Shown one piece after another: positions 1 to 5,767 of a stretch of DNA of 6,091 nt (position 1 is its first letter; every line of letters starts with the position of its first letter). The stretch comes from Boseongicola sp. SB0675_bin_26 (GTDB lineage: Bacteria; Pseudomonadota; Alphaproteobacteria; Rhodobacterales; Rhodobacteraceae), in contig VYCX01000434.1 of assembly GCA_009843725.1 (NCBI GenBank), positions 1 through 6,091 on the forward strand, written 5' to 3'. Below the pieces are notes generated by a model that had not been told where the DNA came from, did no database searches, and saw only the letters and a list, made by a program, of their open reading frames with translations. Position numbers and translations under genes: made by a program.

Positions 1-2
1 CC

Positions 3-185
3 CGGATCCTCGAATGCAACCGCAAGGACATCGGCGACATCGTGTTTGACATGACGGTCCTTGACGAAAACGACCTGATCCACCGGGAGGTCTCTTTCGG
101 TGTGCGGGTCGACTGCCTTCACCCTGAAGGCAGCGGCATCAAGCCGGACGTGTGCGACACGTTGCAACCGGAGGACGCACCATGA
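3..185 (+). CDS. C-terminal end of an unrecognised protein (5' end outside window)
   Basis: An open frame enters from the left edge (first full codon at base 3) and runs 60 codons to a TGA at 183-185. The visible tail begins RILECNRKDIGDIVFDMTV and ends LQPEDAP. Its middle alternates hydrophobic and polar residues (DIVFDMTVLDEND, then HREVSFGVRVDC), which suggests beta strands closing a domain. The other two plus-strand frames hit stops within the first 60 bases, and codon use (many GAC, ATC, GTC) matches the neighbours. Its stop overlaps the aminotransferase start as ATGA (182-185), the usual sign of translational coupling, so the two probably share an operon. I do not recognise the family. 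A hot-dog/MaoC-like or other beta-rich fold is possible but unproven from this fragment. Confidence is good for coding and low for function. Confidence 0.7.
   Translation, partial: RILECNRKDIGDIVFDMTVLDENDLIHREVSFGVRVDCLHPEGSGIKPDVCDTLQPEDAP
170..174 (+). promoter_or_regulatory. Shine-Dalgarno GGAGG fixing the aminotransferase start at 182
   Basis: GGAGG lies 7 bases before the ATG at 182. It favours that codon over the in-frame upstream ATG at 152, which has no comparable purine-rich motif before it and would extend the protein further into the previous gene. The site lies inside the end of the upstream coding region, as expected for coupled genes. Confidence 0.75.
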
Positions 186-1168
186 ACGGTCTCTCGCCCC
201 TGTCAGTGCAGGAAGTCATGACCAGCGACCCCGCCCATGCGCCGATGAAGCGCGCGCAGGAATGGGCAGCGGGTGCGGCATACGTCATTGACCGGTTCGT
301 GCCGCTGGAGGAGGCGGCGGTGCCGATAACCGATCTCGGGCTCGTTCGAGCCGATGCGGTCTATGATGTCGTGTCTGTCAGCCGCGGCCAGTTCTTTCGC
401 CTTGAAGACCATCAGGCCCGGTTTGCACGCTCCTGCGACCGCATGAAGCTCTCGAATCCCTTCGCGCAAGCCGAAGAGGCGGCATTGCTCAACGACCTCG
501 TCGCGCGCACCGGCCTCAGGGACGCCTATGTCTGGTGGGCGGTCACCCGTGGCGCAAACCTGCCGCACCCCCGTGACCGGCTTCATGCGGAACGCTTCCA
601 GAACAGGTTCTATGCATTCGTGATCCCGTACGTGTTCATCAGGGACGATGCTGACCGGCAGGCAGGCATTCACCTGCACGTGTCGAAAGACTACATCCGC
701 ATTCCCGCAAACGCCATTGACCCCCGCGCAAAGAACTTCTGTTCACTTGACCTGAACATGTCGCTCATGGAAGCAGGCGGCGCCGGGGCCGACTGGAGCG
801 TTCTGACCGACGGGAACGACGTCCTGACCGAGGCGCCGGGTTCGAACATCTTCGTGGTCCGCGAGAACAAGATCGTGACTCCGGAGATTGGCTGCCTCGA
901 GGGAATCACGCGGCTCACGGCCCTGGAGCTTTGCGCCGAGATCGGGCTGAACGTCGAAGTGGGCACAGTGACCGTTAACGATCTCGTGACCGCGGAGGAG
1001 GCGTTCCTGACGTCCAGCGCTGGCGGCATCCTCCCGATCTCCACCGTCAACGGCCAGGCGATCTGCCAGGGATCGGGGCCTGTCTCGACGCGCATTCACA
1101 ACCTCTATTGGGAGAAGCGCTGGGCAGGGTGGCATGGCGCCCCAGTTGACTACGAGGCAGTCAATTGA
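182..1168 (+). CDS. Class IV (fold-type IV) PLP aminotransferase, (R)-amine / D-amino acid transaminase-like
   Basis: A predicted cytoplasmic PLP enzyme that moves an amino group between an amine or amino acid and a 2-oxo acid. The 328 residues match the roughly 330 of bacterial (R)-selective transaminases. Visible landmarks: the N-terminal block VPITDLGLVRADAVYDVV (about 47-64), then FFRLEDHQARF (71-81); a TRG turn (122-124); the PLP lysine K184 in IDPRAKNF, the position held by the Schiff-base lysine in this fold; TEAPGSNIF (216-224), whose E217 should contact the pyridine nitrogen; GITR (241-244) in the phosphate-cup region; and SSAGGILP (278-285). IDP-x-x-KNF and RLEDH favour the (R)-amine/D-amino acid branch over IlvE, but substrate specificity cannot be read from sequence. 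The start at 182 is chosen for its GGAGG and for the ATGA overlap with the gene before it. The last 19 bp overlap the convergent VOC gene. A branched-chain or D-alanine transaminase is the main alternative. Confidence 0.93.
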   Translation: MNGLSPLSVQEVMTSDPAHAPMKRAQEWAAGAAYVIDRFVPLEEAAVPITDLGLVRADAVYDVVSVSRGQFFRLEDHQARFARSCDRMKLSNPFAQAEEAALLNDLVARTGLRDAYVWWAVTRGANLPHPRDRLHAERFQNRFYAFVIPYVFIRDDADRQAGIHLHVSKDYIRIPANAIDPRAKNFCSLDLNMSLMEAGGAGADWSVLTDGNDVLTEAPGSNIFVVRENKIVTPEIGCLEGITRLTALELCAEIGLNVEVGTVTVNDLVTAEEAFLTSSAGGILPISTVNGQAICQGSGPVSTRIHNLYWEKRWAGWHGAPVDYEAVN

Positions 1169-1599
1169 GGCGACTGAAGGATTTCCACGACGTTTCCGTC
1201 CACGTCTCGACCATAGGCGAAGACCCCGCCCGCGGGCATTCTCAGCGGCTCGGCATGAAAGGACATGCCCAGGGCGTTCAGCCGCGCAAATTCTGCGGCG
1301 CAATCGTCAACCTCGAAGCAGACATGATTGAAGCCTGGCCGCGCAACGGCGAGCTGGCGGCCAGGCAAGCCGGCAGGAAGGTCCTCGAACTGAAAGAGCT
1401 CCAGCCGGCCCGTCGCGAAGCCCATCATGACGATCCGGCCGGAACTGCCGGCAGCCGCCAGCCGCGTGGTCAGCGCCGCGTCACCCGGCCCCCACCGGAA
1501 TTCTCCGAGACGCTCGGCAAAGAAGTAGTCGCAGTAGAACCCGGCCAGTCGGTCAGCGTCTCTGGTGACCACGCCCACGTGATGCATGCCAATGATCAT
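1150..1599 (-). CDS. VOC family protein (glyoxalase/bleomycin-resistance/dioxygenase superfamily)
   Basis: A complete 149-residue protein, the typical length of a single-chain VOC protein with two beta-alpha-beta-beta-beta modules. It opens with MIIGMHHVGVVTRD, the standard first strand. Likely metal ligands at family positions are H7 (HHVGVV), E67 (GRLELFQF), H92 (PGFNHVCFEV) and E139 (DGNVVEIL). The late DVDGNVVEI is the classic DPDGNxxEL signature. Members include glyoxalase I, methylmalonyl-CoA epimerase, extradiol dioxygenases and resistance proteins. GNVVEI fits a lyase or epimerase type but does not fix the reaction. The start is supported by AGGA (plus-strand TCCT, 1607-1610) 7 bases upstream. 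The gene lies opposite its neighbours, overlapping the aminotransferase end by 19 bp and separated from the MBL gene by 37 bp. The plus-strand frame opposite it shows no family features. Confidence 0.9.
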   Translation of the reverse strand: MIIGMHHVGVVTRDADRLAGFYCDYFFAERLGEFRWGPGDAALTTRLAAAGSSGRIVMMGFATGRLELFQFEDLPAGLPGRQLAVARPGFNHVCFEVDDCAAEFARLNALGMSFHAEPLRMPAGGVFAYGRDVDGNVVEILQSPQLTAS

Positions 1600-1636
1600 G
1601 TCGGATTCCTAGACCGGACCTCTTCGGAGTTCCACC
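1600..1636. promoter_or_regulatory. Short divergent spacer carrying both ribosome binding sites
   Basis: These 37 bases separate the start codons of the VOC gene (minus) and the MBL gene (plus). They hold AGGA for the VOC gene (plus-strand TCCT, 1607-1610) and GGAG for the MBL gene (1626-1629), each 7 bases from its ATG. The spacer is too short for two full back-to-back sigma70 promoters with untranslated leaders. At least one promoter must therefore lie inside the opposite coding region, or the MBL gene is read through from the aminotransferase. I see no clear -35/-10 pair. Confidence 0.5.
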
Positions 1637-2491
1637 ATGGCTGATCGCATCATCCTTCTCGGCACCAAGGGCGGCCCACGCCTGACGACAGGGTCAAGCT
1701 GGCCGTCATCATCGGTCATCGAGATTTCGGGGCGCCCGTATGTCATTGACTGCGGCATGGGCGTGACGCGACAGTTCGTGGAAGCCGGGTTCTCGCTTGC
1801 CGATGTGGACACGATCCTGATCACGCATCTGCATTCGGATCATTGCCTTGAGCTCGGACCGTTCCTGCACACCACCTGGGTGTCGTCACCAAAGCGCCAG
1901 ATCAAGGTCTACGGCCCGAAAGGCGTCAGGAAATTGATCGATGACTTCCTTGCCGCCATGGCTTGCGACATAGAGGTTCGCATGGCCGACGAACGCCAGC
2001 AGGATCCGCGCGACATGTTCGCCGTGACAGAGTACACGGAAGGCCATGTCTTCACGGACGATCTGGTTGAAGTTGACGCGCTGCGCGTGGTGCACCCGCC
2101 ACTGACCGAAACGTTCGCCCTGAAGGTCAGGGGGCAGAAGGGCATGGTGGTCTTCTCTTCGGATACGAGCTATTTCCCGCCGTTGGCCGAATTCGCGAAG
2201 GGTGCCGACGTTCTGGTGCACGAAGTCATGCATCGCGCCGGAACGGAAAGGATGTGCGAGCGCCTGAAGCCCATCAAGCCGAACCTGATGGAACACATGA
2301 TCGCGGGACATACGTTCGGAGACGATGCCGGGCAGATCGCGACGGCGGCGGGCGTTGGGCACCTCGTGGTCCAGCACTTCACCCCAGGAGACGATGAACT
2401 GACCGGACCTGCGGAATTCGAGGCGCTCGTCCGGCAGACCTGGAGCGGAAAGATGACGGTAGGGCACGACCTTGCAGAAATCGAGCTGTGA
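1637..2491 (+). CDS. MBL-fold metallo-hydrolase, RNase Z / arylsulfatase-like
   Basis: A 284-residue predicted binuclear metal hydrolase with no signal peptide, so probably cytoplasmic. The core motif ITHLHSDHCLEL supplies H64, H66, D68 and H69. H153 (VVHPPLTETF) is the expected third-site histidine, D176 (FSSDTSYF) the bridging aspartate, and H247 (VVQHFTP) the last ligand. The run from H225 (GHTFGDDAGQIA) to H247 follows the RNase Z pattern of HTxxDxAAxxA followed by LxHFSPR, with QHFTPGDD in place of THFSPR. Related bacterial proteins are annotated as RNase Z, arylsulfatase or ribonuclease BN, but many act on small molecules. Length (about 280) and the apparent absence of the tRNA-binding flexible arm suggest a small-molecule hydrolase rather than tRNA processing. 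GGAG sits 7 bases before the ATG. The gene is divergent from the VOC gene and precedes the transporter operon by 260 bp. Confidence 0.9.
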   Translation: MADRIILLGTKGGPRLTTGSSWPSSSVIEISGRPYVIDCGMGVTRQFVEAGFSLADVDTILITHLHSDHCLELGPFLHTTWVSSPKRQIKVYGPKGVRKLIDDFLAAMACDIEVRMADERQQDPRDMFAVTEYTEGHVFTDDLVEVDALRVVHPPLTETFALKVRGQKGMVVFSSDTSYFPPLAEFAKGADVLVHEVMHRAGTERMCERLKPIKPNLMEHMIAGHTFGDDAGQIATAAGVGHLVVQHFTPGDDELTGPAEFEALVRQTWSGKMTVGHDLAEIEL

Positions 2492-2511
2492 TGCCGATGA
2501 GACGTTCGGCA
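2492..2511 (+). terminator. Weak hairpin right after the MBL stop, doubtful terminator
   Basis: TGCCGA (2492-2497) and TCGGCA (2506-2511) can pair as a 6-bp stem around an 8-base loop, starting one base after the MBL stop codon. There is no T-run after it (CGCAAGCCC follows), so it does not fit an intrinsic terminator. It may only stabilise the 3' end of the message or be chance. Confidence 0.2.
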
Positions 2512-2751
2512 CGCAAGCCCGGGACGACTCCACGACAGGATCGATGCCCCATGCCGGAGTGAATTTGAGTGTCCCACCGCACGAGAGATGGCCAAACCGG
2601 GCAGGTGACGACCGCCTTCACGGGGCTGCGCTCAAAAGCTGGCATTCACTCATGAAAAAGAAAATCTTTCTTCTGGAACGCTGCGAAGTTCTCTACTCTG
2701 ATCCATGTCAAGGACCGCCAGCGAAAGTGGCCAACAAACAGGGAGAGCACT
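2512..2751 (+). promoter_or_regulatory. Intergenic region before tctC, probable site of the transporter promoter
   Basis: This is the rest of the only sizeable non-coding stretch in the window (260 bp from the MBL stop to the tctC start). I see no convincing gene in it. About 2512-2640 is GC-rich like the genes. About 2650-2700 is distinctly AT-rich, including an A/T-dominated run at 2652-2672 that can fold as AAGAAA-ATC-TTTCTT (2658-2672). Such a patch is where a promoter or upstream element would be expected. I could not identify a good -35/-10 pair: the best, TTCTGG at 2671 and TACTCT at 2694 with 17-bp spacing, has a poor -35. A tight GGGAGAG (2741-2747) serves tctC. Placement of the promoter here is inferred from the gap and the composition shift. 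Confidence 0.35.
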
Positions 2752-3684
2752 ATGAAATACATGGCTAGGCTTTTGACTTCGATTGTCTTTGCGGTTGTTG
2801 CCATGACCGGCATGACACGCGCGGAATACCCGGAACGCCCGGTGGAATTCGTGGTGCCGTGGCCTCCCGGCGACATCGAGGACACGATTGCCCGCATGAT
2901 TTCGGATGCATTCAGGAAGGAAACCGGCGTGCCGGCCACCACCGTCAACATCAAGGGTGGCGGCGGGCTGATTGGCGCCACCCACGTGTACAACCAGCCT
3001 GCAGACGGCTACACCGTCGGTGTATTCACCGCCAACATCATCTCTGCTCACATAATCCGCGGCAATGCGGAATACGGGAAGGGGGAGTTCGAGCCTCTCG
3101 CCGTGATCATCGGCTACGGGATGATGCTGACGGCCCATGCCGACGCGCCGTACGACAACTTGATGGAGTTGGCGGAACACGCAAGGTCGAAGGATGTCAG
3201 CCTGGGCGTCTTTGGCCTGAACGGCCCGCCCGCCCTCCAGACGCTGAAGATGGCCGAAGAGCTTGGCTTCAAGTTCTCCAGCATCACGGCGTACGACGAG
3301 ACGACCTGCCAAATGATCTTGAACAGGGAAATCGATGTCACCCTTGGCGGTGGCCTGCTGAAGCCCTGTCTGACCAGCGGCGAAGCCAAGGCACTCGCAG
3401 CCTACACGACGGCGCGCATTCCGATCTATCCTGAAGTGGCCACGCTCGAAGAGCAGGTGCCCGGCATTTCCACGCCCGGCTGGACCGGCATCTTCGTTCG
3501 AAAGGACACGCCGGCAGAGGCGCGCGAGGTGATTTCGCGCGTTGCAAGGGCCGTGGTGGAAAGTCCCGAGGCACAGGAAGTCGCGGCCAACGCAGGCGCC
3601 GTGGTTCAGTGGATGCCTGCCGACGAGGCAGCGCAATTTGCGGAAGCCTTCTACACCCGGTTCGAGAACCTCCTGGCAAAATAG
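2752..3684 (+). CDS. tctC: TTT transporter periplasmic solute-binding protein, TctC/Bug family
   Basis: The periplasmic receptor that captures an organic solute and delivers it to TctA-TctB. At 310 residues it is a normal length for the family. It starts with a Sec signal peptide: charged MKYMAR, hydrophobic LLTSIVFAVVAMTG, then TRA with likely cleavage after A24. The mature end begins EYPERPVEFVVPWPPGD, the family's hallmark first strand and ligand loop, followed by EDTIARM with conserved D44, A47 and R48. A second loop is NIKGGGGLIGATHVY (66-80), and ADGYTVGVF (84-92) is also typical. In the first loop the usual PGG is PGD (D41). C186 and C206 are the obvious cysteines of the mature chain. 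GGGAGAG precedes the ATG, so 2752 is a well-supported start. The symbol denotes family only. The ligand is unknown and need not be a tricarboxylate. Confidence 0.94.
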   Translation: MKYMARLLTSIVFAVVAMTGMTRAEYPERPVEFVVPWPPGDIEDTIARMISDAFRKETGVPATTVNIKGGGGLIGATHVYNQPADGYTVGVFTANIISAHIIRGNAEYGKGEFEPLAVIIGYGMMLTAHADAPYDNLMELAEHARSKDVSLGVFGLNGPPALQTLKMAEELGFKFSSITAYDETTCQMILNREIDVTLGGGLLKPCLTSGEAKALAAYTTARIPIYPEVATLEEQVPGISTPGWTGIFVRKDTPAEAREVISRVARAVVESPEAQEVAANAGAVVQWMPADEAAQFAEAFYTRFENLLAK

Positions 3685-3690
3685 GCGCCA

Positions 3691-4236
3691 ATGCCAGGCG
3701 AGAGAAAGGGCGACGAGCCCCCGTTCAGCGAACAGCCGACCGGGGGCCGTTTCCTGGTCGGCGCAATGTTCGTGGCCGCGGTCGTCCTGATGACAATGGT
3801 CGGCTGGCAGACAACGCCTGGCTCGATGGGCCAGACCGCAATGTCCGGCGGCTGGTGGGCGGAACCTGCACTTGCTCCGACCGTGGCGCTCATCATGACC
3901 ATCATCGCTTCCGCAATAGCGTTCTTCGTCGCGAGGCGCGAAGCGGTCGATGTCGGACAGACCGTGCGCGTCTATGGGCGGATTCTGCTGATCTCCGGCT
4001 GCATGATCGGCGCCGTCATGTTGATGAAAGTGCTCGGTTTCGCGCTGTCAATCCTCATCTTCGCAAGCGTGGTGGCAGCGACGGCGGGCTTCCGCGGCAC
4101 GCGGCTCGCGCTGATCGCGCTCGGGACGACAGTCGCAATGGTCCTGATCTTTCGCGTCGGCTTTTCGATCTGGTTTCCTCGGCCCGCGCTTTTCAAGTGG
4201 CTTGACCTCCCCGTGTCCTGGCAAGGCATCCTCTGA
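3691..4236 (+). CDS. tctB: TTT transporter small membrane subunit, TctB family
   Basis: The small, poorly conserved integral membrane partner of TctA. The 181 residues are close to the family norm of 150-180. After a polar N-terminus (1-20) hydrophobic segments appear at about 21-39, 61-81, 97-113, 116-133 and 138-160. The late pairing KVLGFALSILIFASVV, then GFRGTR, then a helix ending SIWFPRP is the usual TctB C-terminal pattern (LGF helix, basic turn, helix ending in a proline). It begins 6 bp after the tctC stop and has no strong Shine-Dalgarno (only AGG near 3683-3685), so translation is probably coupled to tctC. A later start at ATG 3766 would cut into the first membrane segment and is less likely. 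Identity rests on position and topology more than on motifs. Confidence 0.88.
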   Translation: MPGERKGDEPPFSEQPTGGRFLVGAMFVAAVVLMTMVGWQTTPGSMGQTAMSGGWWAEPALAPTVALIMTIIASAIAFFVARREAVDVGQTVRVYGRILLISGCMIGAVMLMKVLGFALSILIFASVVAATAGFRGTRLALIALGTTVAMVLIFRVGFSIWFPRPALFKWLDLPVSWQGIL

Positions 4237-5717
4237 TGGTGGAGACGATCGCACTTGGCGCGCAGCAACTGGCCGATCCGGTGATATGGATCGCATTGAT
4301 CAGCGGCAGCGTGCTCGGCATCATCCTTGGCGCCATACCCGGGATTGGCCCCGGCGTCGGGATCGTGCTGCTCCTGCCGATCACCTACACCATGGATCCG
4401 CTTGCCGGGATAACGCTGTTGATGGGGTTGTATGCAGCGGGATGGTATGGCGGAGCCGTTCCGGCAATCACGATCAACACTCCGGGGACGGCCGTAAATG
4501 TGCTGACCACCTATGACGGCTATCCGATGGCCAAGAATGGCGAACCGCAGCGTGCCTTGGCTCTCGCCTACTCTTCGAGCTTCGTCGGCGGGATCTTTGC
4601 CGTCAGCGTTCTGGCTCTGGCCGCCTGGCCCCTTGCGGCGCTGTCCAAGTATCTCACCTCGGTCGACCTCGGCATGGCTGCGCTCTTGGCGATGGTTCTT
4701 GTCGTGGTCGCCCATCGAGGCAGCGAGTTCGCCTCGTTTTCGATGCTCGGCGCGGGGCTGTTCGTCTCCACCATCGGGCTGGAAACCGCCTATGGCTCGG
4801 CCCGGTACACGTTTGGCACCACGTGGATGATGGCAGGGGTGCCGTTGATCTCGATGGTTCTTGGTCTCTTCGCGTTGAGCCAAGCCCTGACACTGATTTT
4901 CTCCGAAAGGCAAATCAAGGATGCCAACACGGAGTTCGACCGGCGCCTTCTCAGCGGCTTCGTCGAGGTATTCCGCTATCCCAAGACCCTGTTCCGCTCC
5001 GCCGGACTGGGAGTGGGAATGGGCGTGCTTCCGGGAGTTGGAGAGTTCCTCGCCCAGTTCTTCGCCTATACTTCCGCCCGCGCCGGATCGAAGACGCCGG
5101 AAAAGTTCGGCAAGGGCGCGCCCGAGGGAATCATCGCGTCGGAAACGGCCAACAACGCCGTGCCCCCCGCAGCTCTGGTACCGCTTCTGTCGCTCGGCAT
5201 CCCCGGCGAAGCCTTCACCGCCTTGATGCTGACCGTTTTCATTGTCCATGGCGTCGATCCGGGGCCCACGCTCTTCGAGGACAACAAGGCATTCGTCGCA
5301 GGGCTCTACATGACGCTGTTCATCATGAACTTCGTCATCGTCGCTTTGCTGCTGGTCGGCACGAAGTGGATCGCCAAGCTTTCCACCGTCAACGACAGGC
5401 TTCTGGGCGTGATCATCATGTGCCTGGTCATGGTCGGCACGTTTTCGTCGAATTACCGGCTGTCCGACACGATAATCGCCATTTGCTTCGGCGTCCTCGG
5501 GTTTGCGCTCAGGCGTGCCAACATTCCGATGGTGCCAATGATCCTCGGGTTGGTCCTTGGCCCGATCATGGAACGCTATTTCCGGCAAGGCATCGGAGCT
5601 GCGGGTGGGGACATGACGATCTTTGTCACGCGTCCCGTGAGCCTGGTCTTCCTGATCGTCATCCTCGGGCTTATCGCGATGTCCGCCCGAAACGCGGTCC
5701 GGCGCGCGCGGCATTGA
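4236..5717 (+). CDS. tctA: TTT transporter large permease subunit, TctA family
   Basis: The large inner-membrane permease that moves the solute brought by TctC, believed to be driven by an ion gradient. The 493 residues are family-standard (about 500), with many membrane segments. The first half carries LGAIPGIGPGVGIVLLLP (31-48) and YGGAVPAITINTPG (71-84), followed by TTYDGYPMAKNGEPQRALAL. The second half repeats the theme with GVLPGVGEFLAQFFAY (263-278), then SETANNAVPPAALVPLLSLGIPG with the GIPG at 321-324. This inverted-repeat pair of PG-containing motifs is the TctA signature. The start overlaps the tctB stop as TGATG, with AAGG 9 bases upstream, so the two are translationally coupled. 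The gene looks intact. Substrate cannot be read from it. Confidence 0.96.
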   Translation: MVETIALGAQQLADPVIWIALISGSVLGIILGAIPGIGPGVGIVLLLPITYTMDPLAGITLLMGLYAAGWYGGAVPAITINTPGTAVNVLTTYDGYPMAKNGEPQRALALAYSSSFVGGIFAVSVLALAAWPLAALSKYLTSVDLGMAALLAMVLVVVAHRGSEFASFSMLGAGLFVSTIGLETAYGSARYTFGTTWMMAGVPLISMVLGLFALSQALTLIFSERQIKDANTEFDRRLLSGFVEVFRYPKTLFRSAGLGVGMGVLPGVGEFLAQFFAYTSARAGSKTPEKFGKGAPEGIIASETANNAVPPAALVPLLSLGIPGEAFTALMLTVFIVHGVDPGPTLFEDNKAFVAGLYMTLFIMNFVIVALLLVGTKWIAKLSTVNDRLLGVIIMCLVMVGTFSSNYRLSDTIIAICFGVLGFALRRANIPMVPMILGLVLGPIMERYFRQGIGAAGGDMTIFVTRPVSLVFLIVILGLIAMSARNAVRRARH

Positions 5718-5754
5718 AAGGGCGTCGCCCGATTGCCCATTGGGAAACCGTCGG

Positions 5755-5760
5755 AAGGAG
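5755..5760 (+). promoter_or_regulatory. Strong Shine-Dalgarno AAGGAG for the sulfotransferase
   Basis: AAGGAG sits 7 bases before the ATG at 5768, close to ideal spacing, and fixes that start. The 50-bp spacer after tctA (5718-5767) shows no usable terminator hairpin and no clear promoter, so read-through from the transporter genes is likely. Confidence 0.75.
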
Positions 5761-5767
5761 AAAGTGC

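Noticed and set aside
152..181. Upstream ATG at 152 as the aminotransferase start (10 extra residues)
   Set aside because: It has no Shine-Dalgarno and would overlap the previous gene further. ATG 182 has GGAGG at 7-base spacing and an ATGA junction.
1592..1599. ATGATCAT palindrome at the VOC start codon
   Set aside because: An 8-bp palindrome formed by the start codons and isoleucine codons; too short and isolated to call an operator.
1165..1644. A plus-strand 159-codon frame opposite the VOC gene
   Set aside because: It shows no family features or plausible ribosome site, and it is mutually exclusive with a VOC protein that has all four expected metal ligands.
2557..2651. GAGTGAAT (2557-2564) and ATTCACTC (2644-2651) as a distant inverted repeat flanking part of the intergenic region
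   Set aside because: An 8-bp match separated by 79 bp is about what chance gives in 260 bp, and there is no second copy or operator-like symmetry.
2650..3636. A 328-codon minus-strand open frame opposite tctC
   Set aside because: It is Arg/His/Gly-rich with no recognisable motif. The plus strand encodes a signal peptide and TctC hallmarks.
5731..5745. CCCATTGGG after tctA as a possible terminator
   Set aside because: The complementary arms leave only a one-base loop and no T-run follows.
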